A DNA stretch of 64,000 nucleotides from PALSA-693 sp963834725 (GTDB taxonomy: Bacteria; Actinomycetota; Acidimicrobiia; Acidimicrobiales; Palsa-688): NCBI GenBank assembly GCA_963834725.1, contig CAWICN010000001.1, positions 1,674,001-1,738,000 on the forward strand, in the 5' to 3' direction. The notes beneath the pieces were generated by a model, which worked only from the letters and a program-made list of their open reading frames with translations, ran no database searches and was not told where the DNA came from. Of this stretch, positions 1-9,591 are shown in pieces. Position 1 is the stretch's first letter. Every line of letters starts with the position of its first letter. Position numbers and translations under genes: made by a program.

Positions 1-80
1 CGCCAGCCGGAGTGAGGCGGGAAGGGCCGCCAGGAGGATCGCTAGCCGGGAGTCGCCGGCGTGTGATCCGCCCGATGCAT

Positions 81-1016
81 TCACGATGACGCGGCGCGGA
101 ACGCTGTGACGGTCTCCCCGAAGATATCGCCGAGGTCGCCCCGCTTGTCGGCGGGCGAGAAGTTGATGTGGAAGACGGTGACCCCTGCTGCGTGGAGCCG
201 AGCGACGGGCTCCATCGTGCGATGCAGGTTCAGTACGTGGTTGTCCTCGCGCATGACCGCGAGCGATCCGAACACCCCGATCTCCGCTGGATCTCGGTCA
301 CGCTGGAGCATCGCCGTCCGCATTCGAGCCATTCCTGCTTCGATGTTGGCGGCGTCGTCGCCCCACGGGATCCACCCCGAGCCGTACCGGGCCAATCGAT
401 CCATGGCACGGCCGTTCACCGTGCCACTGACCCAGATCGGCACCCCACCCGGCTGCCAAGGCTTGGGCGCCTGGTGGATGTTGCGGAAGGACAGCTCGTC
501 GCTCTCGTACGAGGCCATGCTGTTCCGCCAGATCGTCTGACACACCTCGATGGTGTGGTTGAGCAGGTGGCCGCGGTTCTCAAACGACAGACCCGCCGCT
601 TCGTACTCCTCACGCTGCCAACCGACTCCGACCCCCATCTCCAACCGCCCTCCGGAAAACGCATCAAGGGTCGCGACCATCTTGGCGAGTACCACCGGAC
701 GTCGAAGCGCGGCGAGCAGGATCGTTGTGATGAAGCGAATCCGCGTTGTAATGGCGGCCATGTAGCTCACCGTAATTAACGGATCGAGCCACACCCCGTT
801 TGGCCCCGTCGGCTGCACGCCACCACGAGTTCCTCCTTGAGAGGGGTCTGCATAAACGTCAAGCCGCTCTCCAAACGCGACATGATCTGAGACGCTCACT
901 AGATCGAAACCAGCAGTGTCAGCGGCCCGAGCAAACTCTATGAGATGCGACCACTCGCCCGGGTCCTCGGCTTCAAAGTTTACCAGGTAGGTACACAGTC
1001 GGGGGGCCAACGTCAC
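81..1016 (-). CDS. LLM class F420/FMN-dependent oxidoreductase
   Basis: A 311-residue luciferase-like monooxygenase (TIM barrel) that probably uses F420 or FMN to oxidise or hydroxylate an organic substrate in the cytoplasm. The family is recognised by an early SVSDHVAFG stretch (about residues 41-49), the TTRIRFITTILLAALRRP strand, and the SGGRLEMGVGVGW segment near residue 125, followed by WQREEYEAAG. Length is normal for the short F420 subgroup. The start is GTG, with a GGGAG ribosome site 9 bases upstream. It is divergent from the CoA-transferase at 1242, with 225 bases between them. Cofactor and substrate are not determinable from sequence. Confidence 0.9.
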   Translation of the reverse strand: MTLAPRLCTYLVNFEAEDPGEWSHLIEFARAADTAGFDLVSVSDHVAFGERLDVYADPSQGGTRGGVQPTGPNGVWLDPLITVSYMAAITTRIRFITTILLAALRRPVVLAKMVATLDAFSGGRLEMGVGVGWQREEYEAAGLSFENRGHLLNHTIEVCQTIWRNSMASYESDELSFRNIHQAPKPWQPGGVPIWVSGTVNGRAMDRLARYGSGWIPWGDDAANIEAGMARMRTAMLQRDRDPAEIGVFGSLAVMREDNHVLNLHRTMEPVARLHAAGVTVFHINFSPADKRGDLGDIFGETVTAFRAASS

Positions 1017-1241
1017 GCTATAAGTCTCCCATCAAGCAGAGGGACGGTGAGTCGGGCGCGGCCTCTCGCGGGCACTCCGCTATCATCAACGGTTGACTCA
1101 GGGAGACGTGGCCTTCCTCGGTCGCCACTACGAAGGGCTTCCCATCTGACCATAATGACAGGTCGGCAAGGTACAGGACGTCCCGTTATCGGGCCGTCCT
1201 CCTGCCTGCCACCATCGACACGATAACGAGGAGTACCGATC

Positions 1242-3317
1242 GTGCAGGACACTCCCACCCGCATCGTCTATTATCTCCGGGGACTCCACGTTCTCGTTAT
1301 CGGCCGCGGCACCCTCGGTTCGGTCTGTCGCTCCGTTCTCTCAACGCTGGGCGCCGACGTTACCCTGCACGAGAGCGACACCGTCGCTGGTGACGGCCCC
1401 AAGTTGGACGATTTCGACGGTGTGATTTGTGCCCGGATCTCGTCCCCGGCCGACCGTGCTTATCTCGAACAGGTCCAGCACTGGCTGGACGAGACGACAT
1501 CGGCGACCGGCCGAGCATGGGTTACCGTCTCCGCGTTCGGCCTCTCTGGTCGAGCCAAGGACTTCAAAGGCTCAGAGCACGTGTGCGCGGCAGCGGGCGG
1601 GCTTCTCGCCGCGGTTTTCGACGACCAGGGGCATCCCTATCCGATCCCCGGGGGCCAAGGCATGCAGACGTCGGCCCACATGGCTGCCCTCGCTTTGCTC
1701 TACGGCCTATCGCTGGCGGCTGACGAGCGGCGTCCTGTCCACCTCGATCTCTCCGCCCAGGAGGCAGTAGCATTTTGCACCAATCAGCAGACGCCGATGA
1801 ATCTGCTCAACCGGTGTGCGGTTCCGGCCGGGAGCTCACGATATTCCGCGCCCTCCGATCCGTTCCCCTGCACCGACGGCCAAGTACAGATCATCGTCGT
1901 CGATGACCACCAGTTCGCTCGGTTCTCTGAAACGATCGGACGTCCGGACCTCATTCCGATATTCCCTACGCTCTCCGATCGGGTGCAGTTTGCCGACACG
2001 ATCAACAGCGTCTGCTCCGAATGGACCAGCGTCCGGACGAAGGACCACTGCGAGGAGGTGCTGCAGGCGGCAGGCGTTCCGGCCGCTGCGGTGAGACCTA
2101 TCGGTGAGGTCGTTATCTCACCGCAGTTCCGCTCACGTGGCTGGCCAGACCGCGACGGGCGAGCCGACGGCAGTGTCGTGCTGCCGGCCCTGGTCCAGCG
2201 CCGAGAGGTCGCGAGGCAGGGCGACCGACGGTCGCTGACCAACCTTCGCGTCCTCGAGTTCTCGAACGTGCTGGCCGGTCCCCTTGCCGGCGCCATCCTG
2301 GGCGCGCTCGGCGCGGTAGTCGTCCGGGTAGAGGACGCCGAAAGGCTCGACATGTATCGCCTGAACGGGCCGTTCGTGGATGACATCCGTGGGCCAGAAC
2401 GGTCGGCGTATTTTCAGGGCGCCAACTATTGCAAACGGAGCATCCGGGCGAATAGTGACGTGGTCCCACAGGCGCGGCGCTGGGCTGACGTCCTGTTGGA
2501 GAACGTCGGCCTGAAGCGAATCGAGCAGGCGGGCGTCGACGTGGCGCCGGACGAGGACGCCAAAGCGTCGCTCGTCGTCTCAGTGTCGGCGTTCGGTCGC
2601 ACCGGTCCTTGCGCCGCCTATCGAGGCTACGCCCAGAACGTCCACGCCTTCGCCGGCCTTGAGTTTGCGGTCGAAGAAGCGGCCAACAAGCTCGTGACAT
2701 TACGCCTGGTTCTCGCCGACTACTCCAGCGCAGTCTGGGCAGCAACTGTCTGCGCCGCCTGGTGGATCGGCGGTAACGTCGATGACGAGCGCCTGGATCT
2801 CTCGATGGCGGAGGTGGTAGCCAACAGGATCCCGCTGCCCGAGATTACCCATGAGGCGGGAGAGGCACCGGCCGGGGTCCAGGGGGAGGTGGATCTCCTT
2901 ATCGACGTTGGCGGCAGGTATCTGGCTGTAACTCTCCCAGCGCCGGATTGGCCCAGGCTCCTGGCCCCCCTAGTTGGGCTTCGGGCCCCATCCGACCAAT
3001 CCCCTGACCTGGAGGACGAGGTACGCGGAGGTCTGCGAACGACTGCCGAGTTCGACCTCGAAGGCACCGTCAGCCGGCTGCAGCAGGCCGGCATCGCCTG
3101 TTACCCTGCCAGCAACCCCCAGACGCTCGTTGCCGATCCACACCTGGCCGACCGCGAGTTCTTCATTTCGTTGCAACATCCGGTCATGGGCGAGACGCGA
3201 ATAATCTCCCTACCTTGGAGGGTCGTCGGTCGCCCTCGCGCCAACAACTACTGGCGGGCGCCCATGCTCGGAGAGCACGAGGCCTGGGCCGCCCAGGTTT
3301 TCCGGGCCGAGACATGA
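1242..3317 (+). CDS. Double-domain class III CoA-transferase (CaiB/BaiF family)
   Basis: A 691-residue protein made of two CaiB/BaiF (class III) CoA-transferase units in tandem. These enzymes move CoA between carboxylic acids and so activate the substrate for beta-oxidation. Unit one covers roughly residues 1-330 and has the catalytic aspartate in VHLDLSAQEA (about Asp169). Unit two begins at LTNLRVLEFSNVLAGP and has its aspartate in RLDLSMAEVVA (about Asp519). Single-unit members are about 400 residues, so each half is somewhat short. The GTG start follows an AACGAGGAG ribosome site. It is convergent with the LLM gene at 3324 (6-base gap). Both aspartates are present, so both halves may be active. 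Confidence 0.9.
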   Translation: MQDTPTRIVYYLRGLHVLVIGRGTLGSVCRSVLSTLGADVTLHESDTVAGDGPKLDDFDGVICARISSPADRAYLEQVQHWLDETTSATGRAWVTVSAFGLSGRAKDFKGSEHVCAAAGGLLAAVFDDQGHPYPIPGGQGMQTSAHMAALALLYGLSLAADERRPVHLDLSAQEAVAFCTNQQTPMNLLNRCAVPAGSSRYSAPSDPFPCTDGQVQIIVVDDHQFARFSETIGRPDLIPIFPTLSDRVQFADTINSVCSEWTSVRTKDHCEEVLQAAGVPAAAVRPIGEVVISPQFRSRGWPDRDGRADGSVVLPALVQRREVARQGDRRSLTNLRVLEFSNVLAGPLAGAILGALGAVVVRVEDAERLDMYRLNGPFVDDIRGPERSAYFQGANYCKRSIRANSDVVPQARRWADVLLENVGLKRIEQAGVDVAPDEDAKASLVVSVSAFGRTGPCAAYRGYAQNVHAFAGLEFAVEEAANKLVTLRLVLADYSSAVWAATVCAAWWIGGNVDDERLDLSMAEVVANRIPLPEITHEAGEAPAGVQGEVDLLIDVGGRYLAVTLPAPDWPRLLAPLVGLRAPSDQSPDLEDEVRGGLRTTAEFDLEGTVSRLQQAGIACYPASNPQTLVADPHLADREFFISLQHPVMGETRIISLPWRVVGRPRANNYWRAPMLGEHEAWAAQVFRAET

Positions 3318-3323
3318 GGCGTG

Positions 3324-4409
3324 TCAGGCTCCGACCGGGACAGTTGTGCCGACATCCCTTAAGGCGGGTACGACTTTGTCCGCGATGATCTCGTAAGTAC
3401 CGAGTACATCTCGCTGCTCAAGGTCACCGCCCATGTTGATCGACATGATGACGTTCTCGAACCCGAACTCCTCATACATGCGGTACAGCTTCTCGATCAC
3501 CTTGTCGGGGTGGCCGACAAGTGTTGACGGTGCTTCAAGCACGTTGGCTGGTCGGTTGACATTGTGTTCCCACCACGCATCAGCATGCTTCTCGTAACTC
3601 TTCGGTACCGTGCCGTCCTTACCGATCACCGACCCATGTTCGCTGAGCTGCGCCAGGTAGTTGGTGGATGTTTGCTGAATAAGGCGCTCGGCCCGTGACT
3701 GGTCATGGTCCACGAACGTGGTGGCCAGCCCCCAGGCGCGCTCTGCTGTCATCGAGCCACCGTCCTGGCGGAGGGACTCCATGTAAATCCGGTAGGTAGC
3801 TTCGATCTCGTTCTGAATCGCGTAGGGGTTGCCGGCGAGGATCCCGAAATCATTCTCGACAGCGAAGTCAAATGTCTGCTGGGTCTTAAACACAGCTACG
3901 GAGATAGGGACTCGTCTTTGCACGGGCCTCGGATACACCGTGATGTCGTCCAGGTTCCAGAACTCACCCTTTACAGTGACGTGTTCCTCCGTGAGAAGGC
4001 GGTTGATCATCGACGTGGACTCCAGGAATCGGCCCATGCTCTCGTTCTGGTCCACTCCCATCGCGGCGAATTCGCTGCTCTGGTAGCCGCGGCCGACCCC
4101 TAGATGGAATCGACCTTCGCTGAGAACGTCTACCATAGAGACTTCCTCGGCTACGCGGACCGGATGGCTGAACGCAGGGATGATGACCGCTGTCCCAATC
4201 CGGATTCTCTTCGTTACCTGAGCAGCGGCAGCCGCCAGTACCAGCGGATTGGGGAGGGTCCCATATTCGGAGATCCGGTGCTCACCCAGGAAGATCTCGT
4301 CAAAACCAACCTCGTCCGCAACGCGGAACTGCTCTAAGTTGTCCCGATAGACCTGCGTCGAACTCTTCCCCGGCGGCTGTTGAAGTATATAGAAGAGACC
4401 GAACTTCAT
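3324..4409 (-). CDS. LLM class flavin-dependent oxidoreductase
   Basis: A 361-residue luciferase-like oxidoreductase starting MKFGLFYILQQP. The family is shown by FDEIFLGEHRISEYG, the RIRIGTAVIIPAFSHPVRVAEE segment and SEGRFHLGVGRGYQ. The length and the (E/D)GRF..GVGRG motif fit the alkanal monooxygenase-like branch rather than the shorter F420 branch seen at 81-1016. An in-frame ATG exists 27 bases upstream, but the AAAGGA ribosome site lies between the two ATGs, 11 bases before the chosen one. It stands alone on its strand next to the CoA-transferase. Substrate unknown. Confidence 0.88.
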   Translation of the reverse strand: MKFGLFYILQQPPGKSSTQVYRDNLEQFRVADEVGFDEIFLGEHRISEYGTLPNPLVLAAAAAQVTKRIRIGTAVIIPAFSHPVRVAEEVSMVDVLSEGRFHLGVGRGYQSSEFAAMGVDQNESMGRFLESTSMINRLLTEEHVTVKGEFWNLDDITVYPRPVQRRVPISVAVFKTQQTFDFAVENDFGILAGNPYAIQNEIEATYRIYMESLRQDGGSMTAERAWGLATTFVDHDQSRAERLIQQTSTNYLAQLSEHGSVIGKDGTVPKSYEKHADAWWEHNVNRPANVLEAPSTLVGHPDKVIEKLYRMYEEFGFENVIMSINMGGDLEQRDVLGTYEIIADKVVPALRDVGTTVPVGA

Positions 4410-4539
4410 TGAGAACTTTTGTCCTTTCTTCTGCACCGAAACCCGACCCCGACCGACCCCCGCCCGGATACAAACATCTTAAGCCAGACTCCTGTTTGGG
4501 GCTGTCCATGGACGCGGATCAGGCGCCGGCGCCGCTATT

Positions 4540-4983
4540 CTAAGCAATCGTCGGTGCGGCTGGAATGGCCGGCGGCGGGTGTCTCCTGAACGGGGTGGAG
4601 ACCTGGGTGTTTTCGAGAACCCGCCACCAGAGCGTGCCTGGCACGTCAGAGACGATGCGAGCCGTCACGCCGAGGAGATGCCACCACTCGACGCCCTCGG
4701 AGCAGGCCAGCACCAGCGTTGGTCGAACATCGATCCAATCACCCTCGGCCAGGGAGATTCGCTCCGCCGAGACAGCGTGGACGGCCATGGCGGCCACAGT
4801 TGCATCCTCGCGGTGCCGCGAACAGCATGCGATGACCACGATCGACCCCAGCCCGACGCCGAGGTAGTCAAGGGCGTGCGCGAGCCGGTTGATCCGGAGC
4901 CCGATGCGCTCGTCCGACTCCAGGGAGGTATTCGCTTCTCTCTGGTCCGATGTGGCGGCGACGTGAGTGCAAGACACGAGCAC
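4540..4983 (-). CDS. Small protein resembling the N-terminus of acyl-CoA synthetases
   Basis: A 147-residue ORF with good codon structure. The stretch LRINRLAHALDYLGVGLGSIVVIACC resembles the region of AMP-dependent acyl-CoA ligases that reads N-R-L-A-x-x-L-x-x-x-G-V-x-x-G-D-x-V. The ATP-binding and adenylation motifs are absent and the ORF ends long before they would occur. It could be a stand-alone regulatory or hypothetical protein, or the remnant of a ligase. The start codon is uncertain. It lies between two LLM genes and points away from the cluster at 5129. Function not assignable. Confidence 0.45.
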   Translation of the reverse strand: MLVSCTHVAATSDQREANTSLESDERIGLRINRLAHALDYLGVGLGSIVVIACCSRHREDATVAAMAVHAVSAERISLAEGDWIDVRPTLVLACSEGVEWWHLLGVTARIVSDVPGTLWWRVLENTQVSTPFRRHPPPAIPAAPTIA

Positions 4984-5128
4984 GACTCCTACGCTTCGAT
5001 AACGGGCGCGTCTATGCTCAACTGATGGTAGCAGACGGTAAACCTGTATCGTGTCGGCGCCATGCTGTGGTCAACACGCGACAAAGCGTCAGTTGGACGG
5101 CTCTACTGAGCCAGTAACGGGGGTACGG

Positions 5129-6016
5129 ATGTACATCGGCGCCAATTTGATTGTCAACGATCAGACACCTTCGATCGTCGACATTGCTCGACGAGCCGAG
5201 GCACACGATATGGAGTGTCTCTTCCAGGGCGAACACTCGCATACGCCCGTAGCCACGATCTACCCGGCCTCACCCGACGGCGAACTTCCGGAGTTCTACA
5301 AGCGCTTTCCCGACATCTTCGTGACTCTGGCCGCGGCAGCCGCAGTCACCGACCGTATTCGGCTGGGCACTGGCATCGTCCTAGTCGCAGAGCACAATCC
5401 CTTGCACCTGGCCAAGGCGGTTGCGTCCCTGGACCGGCTATCAGACGGACGAGTGGAGTTCGGCGTCGGCTATGGCTGGAACTCATTAGAGCTGGCCAAC
5501 AACGGAGTGGACTGGGCCACCCGCCGGGCGGTGTTCGCGGAGAAGCTCGAGGTGCTCAAGCGCCTCTGGACCCAGGAGGTCGTAGGACACCAGGGACGCC
5601 ATGTGTCCTTTAGCGAGAGCTGGCTCTGGCCCAAGCCGGTCCAGAGTCCACATCCTCCGATCCTGATCGGGGCCAACGGCAGTGATCGCAATCTCAAGGC
5701 CGTCGTCGATTCGGCCGACGGCTGGTATCCCATGCACTCCCCGGACGTGCCAGTCCAGATCGAAACCCTTCGAAAGCTGGCAGCCGGCGCCGGCCGACCG
5801 GCACCGAAGGTGAGCGTCAACTTTATGGGAGGTCAGATGCCAGGGACTCCCTGGTACTGGGAGTCATCCGCGGCCATGGCTCTCCTGTTGCGCGCCGCAG
5901 AAGAATATCGACGCCTGGACGTGTACCGGATGGTGATCGGGGTGCCGATGACCAACCTGGACGACCTGACGCGGGGCCTGGATGCCCTGAGCGAGCTCGT
6001 GCCTCGCTTCGCGTGA
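5129..6016 (+). CDS. LLM class F420-dependent oxidoreductase
   Basis: A 295-residue luciferase-like oxidoreductase starting MYIGANLIV. Diagnostic segments are CLFQGEHSHTPV, DRIRLGTGIVLVAEHNPLHLAKAVASLD and SDGRVEFGVGYGWNSLE, typical of the short F420-dependent subgroup. The frame is open 78 bases further upstream, but homology begins at this ATG and a GGGGG run precedes it. The cyclase gene starts 18 bases downstream, so the two are probably co-transcribed and may act on successive intermediates. Confidence 0.9.
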   Translation: MYIGANLIVNDQTPSIVDIARRAEAHDMECLFQGEHSHTPVATIYPASPDGELPEFYKRFPDIFVTLAAAAAVTDRIRLGTGIVLVAEHNPLHLAKAVASLDRLSDGRVEFGVGYGWNSLELANNGVDWATRRAVFAEKLEVLKRLWTQEVVGHQGRHVSFSESWLWPKPVQSPHPPILIGANGSDRNLKAVVDSADGWYPMHSPDVPVQIETLRKLAAGAGRPAPKVSVNFMGGQMPGTPWYWESSAAMALLLRAAEEYRRLDVYRMVIGVPMTNLDDLTRGLDALSELVPRFA

Positions 6017-6034
6017 CAACCGAGGGAGGACAAG

Positions 6035-7057
6035 ATGGACGAGTTCAATGACACGCCATTTGACGTGCAGGAGGTTCTTGCTGGCGCCTGGTCACCCGGA
6101 CCATATGGCGCTGAAGATGATAAGGGTACGTTCAATGAGGTGACGGCCGAGAAGACGGCATCCGCTCTCGCCATGCTCGATCTGGGTAGACCGGTACGCA
6201 CCTACAACTTGAGCGAAACGCTCTTTAACGGATTTCCGGCCTTCGGCGACCGTGAGTACGAGCAGACGCTAGTGGTGAACGGCTTCGAGGTACCGCCGGA
6301 ATTCCGGGGTATCCAGCAGGCCAATGAACCCATAGGATCATTTCTCATGAGCTCCATGGAGGAACGGGTCAAGTTCACGTACAATATGGGCACAAAGATC
6401 AACGGTCTCCAACATGTGGGCGTCGGCGGGCTGTTCTATAACGGGCTGTGGGGTGCGGACATTGCCGCGGATTGGGGTACCACACGGCTCGGCATGGAGA
6501 AACAGGGGCCCATCGTCACCCGTGGTGTTGTGATCGACGTGGTTGGAGAAAAGATGGCAGGCGCCGACACGGACGCCTATGTGCTGCTCGCCAATGGCAA
6601 ACCTTGTCTGAGCGAGGGCTACCGCATCACCATCACCGACATCGAGCGCGCCCTGGCCCGACAACATGTCCGGGAACCTATCGGTCCCGGCGATGTCGTC
6701 TTGATCCGAACCGGATGGCGCGAGTACATCGAGGTCGAGCCCAAGACGTATATGGCTGGCAGCGTTCCGGGCCTGTCTGTGTCGGCCGTCAGGTATCTGG
6801 GATCAAAGAAGCCCGCCATTGTCGGGATTGACATCTGGTTCCTCAGGGCCCGATTCGATGAGGACTCTGATGGTATGGGGGGCATCCTGGCCCACCAGGA
6901 ACTCGCCCTGCGATACGGCGTCCGAGTGGGTGAGGCGGTTCCCAGCCACCCGTTGACCGATGACGGCGTCTATGAGTTCGTCTTCATCTTCAATCCGAAT
7001 AACGCCAGGGGCGCCGTCTCCGCAAGCGCGCCACCTCTCGGTCTCGCCACTCCCTGA
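6035..7057 (+). CDS. Cyclase family protein (kynurenine formamidase-like fold), altered metal motif
   Basis: A 340-residue member of the cyclase/metal-dependent hydrolase family, whose members hydrolyse or cyclise amides and lactones using metal bound by an HxGTHxDxxxH motif. At about residues 112-122 this protein has NMGTKINGLQH: the two leading histidines and the aspartate are replaced by Asn, Lys and Asn, and only the last His remains. Other family features are kept, including GVVIDVVGEK, ITITDIERAL, GDVVLIRTGWREY and the C-terminal AHQELALRYGV. It may be inactive, non-metal or catalytically altered. Start ATG with a GGGAGG ribosome site. Probably an operon with the LLM gene at 5129. Confidence 0.8.
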   Translation: MDEFNDTPFDVQEVLAGAWSPGPYGAEDDKGTFNEVTAEKTASALAMLDLGRPVRTYNLSETLFNGFPAFGDREYEQTLVVNGFEVPPEFRGIQQANEPIGSFLMSSMEERVKFTYNMGTKINGLQHVGVGGLFYNGLWGADIAADWGTTRLGMEKQGPIVTRGVVIDVVGEKMAGADTDAYVLLANGKPCLSEGYRITITDIERALARQHVREPIGPGDVVLIRTGWREYIEVEPKTYMAGSVPGLSVSAVRYLGSKKPAIVGIDIWFLRARFDEDSDGMGGILAHQELALRYGVRVGEAVPSHPLTDDGVYEFVFIFNPNNARGAVSASAPPLGLATP

Positions 7058-7107
7058 ATATCCGGGTTAGAGCGGGCGGACGGCACTCGAGCTGTGCTCA
7101 GAGCGTT

Positions 7108-8328
7108 TCAGTCTGCTCTACCGGTCCACTCGGCCAGCACGGCATCCGTGTGCTCACCGGCCGCTGGCGGCCGGAGGACACCGCCGGCCGGCCCGTCGGC
7201 GCCCTCAGAGCGAACCGCCCACGGCAGGGACTGGGTGAGAAATGTCTCATCCGATCCGGGCCAAGCGGTCCGATGGAAGAGATCTCGATAGGTGAACTGC
7301 TCCTCCATGAGGGTATCCTGCGGCTGGAAAACTCGTGCCCATCCCATCTTGATGGCCTGCGACTTGCGATAGGCCTGTTCACCATCCATCGACTGAATGA
7401 ACTCCAGGATGACCTGCCCCGCGTGCTGGCCGGGGACCGAAATGTCAAACGGGTTTCGCGAACGCAGATTCTCCAGTCTGTCATAGGGGGGCTCGTCGAG
7501 ATCCTGAATGGCGTTTTCGCCCCGCATCCAGGCTCTGAGATCATCCCACTCGTTCTGGGTCCTGGGCAGCAGCCCGAAGGCGTAGAAATACGAGCCGTCC
7601 GCAGTTGTCGCCTGCCAACGGCCGGTCGGAAACGCGGTCGCGTACCCCCCCCGCCGCCGCAGTTGCTCGCGGCGATACACCCAGCTGGCGAAGAGCATCT
7701 CGGTACCCTGAAAGGCGGCGGCCTGGGCCGAGACATCGAACACCTCACCTGGCCCGTCGGTCCCGAGCTGCAGGGCGAGCATCGCTGCGATGGCGCCGTA
7801 CAGGCCAGCCGAGTGCATGGTCTGCTCGGCAGGAGGGATGATCGGGGCCGACTGGTCGTCGGTGCCGTAGCCGGAAAGGCCGGCCATGCCTGACCGGGCC
7901 GACACATGCAGGTCATCGCTGCGATCTGGATCCGGATAGTCCAGGCCGTAGGCGGAAACCACGACCACGTGAGTACCACGGAACACTCCTGGCAGCTCCG
8001 ACGTGATCTGCTTGTAGAAATCTGCACCTATGAGGATCACGTGAGCGGCGGCGATGAGGGCCGCGGCCTTCTCTCGCGCCGCATCGGTCGAAATGTCGAA
8101 TGTCGTCGACCGCTTGCCGAGATTGAAATGCCAGAAGTACATGCTCACAGGTTCGCTCGGCCCGACTACTCCAATAGGCCACGCTCGCCTGAGGGGATGG
8201 CCCTCCAGCGGCTCGCCAATGACCACGTCCGCACCTAGCTGGGTAAGTAGCTTCGCCGCGAACTGACCCCACCGGTCGGTCAAGTCCAGGATTCTCGTAT
8301 GCTTCAGCGACGCAAACGGCTGCTGCAT
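7108..8328 (-). CDS. Class III CoA-transferase (CaiB/BaiF family)
   Basis: A 406-residue CaiB/BaiF CoA-transferase. The N-terminal Rossmann-like segment reads RILDLTDRWGQFAAKLLTQL followed by GADVV. The catalytic aspartate is in GEVFDVSAQAAAFQG (about residue 190). It transfers CoA to a carboxylate, here probably an intermediate of the adjoining pathway. It lies 46 bases downstream of a second family III transferase and is the last gene of the minus-strand run that begins with the Liv transporter. It is convergent with the cyclase gene at 6035. Confidence 0.9.
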   Translation of the reverse strand: MQQPFASLKHTRILDLTDRWGQFAAKLLTQLGADVVIGEPLEGHPLRRAWPIGVVGPSEPVSMYFWHFNLGKRSTTFDISTDAAREKAAALIAAAHVILIGADFYKQITSELPGVFRGTHVVVVSAYGLDYPDPDRSDDLHVSARSGMAGLSGYGTDDQSAPIIPPAEQTMHSAGLYGAIAAMLALQLGTDGPGEVFDVSAQAAAFQGTEMLFASWVYRREQLRRRGGYATAFPTGRWQATTADGSYFYAFGLLPRTQNEWDDLRAWMRGENAIQDLDEPPYDRLENLRSRNPFDISVPGQHAGQVILEFIQSMDGEQAYRKSQAIKMGWARVFQPQDTLMEEQFTYRDLFHRTAWPGSDETFLTQSLPWAVRSEGADGPAGGVLRPPAAGEHTDAVLAEWTGRAD

Positions 8329-8374
8329 GACTGGGGCTTCCTCATGACTCGGGCTTCCTCATGACTGGGATTTC

Positions 8375-9589
8375 TCAGATCACCGCATCGTTGCGGTACG
8401 ACTCGATCTGTGCTTCGGATAGACCAAGGATCTCCCGATAGACAAAGTCGTTGGCTTCGCCGATAGTCGGTGCCGCCGAGCGCAAGTTCGGCCCGCGGAC
8501 CGATCGGATCGCGCCCATCTGGAAGACCCGCTCCTCGAGGTGGGCGTGGGCGGCCGACTGGAAGTAACCGAACCTCCGCAAGGCCTCGTCATCCATCAAC
8601 TCATCGATATCAGCCATCGCGCTGGCCGGGACTCCCGCTTCGCTCAGAATGGCCACTACGTCGTCACGACGGCGCGAGCGGGTCCATTCGGAGACCCGAC
8701 GGTCGAGTAGCCATCGATGGGCTGCCCGTCCGTGCTGCGTCTGAAAGCGCGCATCAGTTCCGAGATCGTCAAGCCCTGTCACCTGGACGAACTCCTTCCA
8801 CTGACCGTCGTCCCGGATCGAGATGGCACACCAGCAGTCGGATCCTTCACAGGGGTACAGCCCGGCGGGTGCGTCCAAAACCCCGTACGGCACATTTCCC
8901 CACGCCGTAGATGTACGGGCGCCCACCTGATAGTCGAGCAGAGCAGCCGACGTGAGTGCGACGCATGCCTCCACCTGGCCCAAGTCGATCATGGCCCCCT
9001 CTCCAGTCGCGTCGCGTTCGTGGAGTGCAGCGAGAATGCCCAGAGCGCCGAAGTAGCCGGCTGCGTGATCTCCATAGGAGAACCCCAACCCGGCTGGCTC
9101 GCTCGCCGGGCGGGCCGTCATGGCGTGAAGTCCGCTGACGGCCTGCATGACGGGACCGAAGACCACGTAATTGCCATTCGGGCCGCCCCAACCGAAGCCA
9201 CTCATGCTGAGGTAGACCAGCCGAGGATTGGCTTCGCGCATCCGCTCCCATGGCAGTCCCCATGACTCCAACACCCCGGGCGAGAAGTTCTCGACCACGA
9301 CATCGCTTTGTGCGATCAACTTCAGCGCGATCTCGGGGGCATCCGGGTGCCGCATATTCAAGGTAATGCTGCGTTTGTTGCGGTTGAGGTTATTCCAGAA
9401 CCCACTGTGCTCCAGTGAGGCCGGATCGGCATCGTCGGCCTGGAGCCGGAACCGCATTCCGTCAGGGTGGTGGGGCCACTCCACCCTGATCACCTCCGCA
9501 CCGAAGTCGGCCAGGATTTGGGTGCACTGGGGACCGGCGATCACCCAGGTAAAATCGACGACCCGAACCCCGTCCAGAATGCCGGCCAT
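8375..9589 (-). CDS. Class III CoA-transferase (CaiB/BaiF family)
   Basis: A 404-residue CoA-transferase starting MAGILDGVRVVDFTWVIAGP. Hallmarks are QILADFGAEVIRVEWP, NRNKRSITLNMRHP, DVVVENFSPGVLESWGL and the catalytic aspartate in GAMIDLGQVEA. The open frame runs about 640 bases further upstream, but that part lies inside the enoyl-CoA hydratase gene and reads as shadow. The chosen ATG is 2 bases past the hydratase stop, indicating translational coupling. It is a full single-domain member, unlike the tandem form at 1242. Confidence 0.92.
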   Translation of the reverse strand: MAGILDGVRVVDFTWVIAGPQCTQILADFGAEVIRVEWPHHPDGMRFRLQADDADPASLEHSGFWNNLNRNKRSITLNMRHPDAPEIALKLIAQSDVVVENFSPGVLESWGLPWERMREANPRLVYLSMSGFGWGGPNGNYVVFGPVMQAVSGLHAMTARPASEPAGLGFSYGDHAAGYFGALGILAALHERDATGEGAMIDLGQVEACVALTSAALLDYQVGARTSTAWGNVPYGVLDAPAGLYPCEGSDCWCAISIRDDGQWKEFVQVTGLDDLGTDARFQTQHGRAAHRWLLDRRVSEWTRSRRRDDVVAILSEAGVPASAMADIDELMDDEALRRFGYFQSAAHAHLEERVFQMGAIRSVRGPNLRSAAPTIGEANDFVYREILGLSEAQIESYRNDAVI

Positions 9590-9591
9590 GG

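Noticed and set aside
7150..7893. Plus-strand ORF antisense to a CoA-transferase
   Set aside because: No recognisable domain; its mirror gene has clear family motifs and a catalytic Asp.
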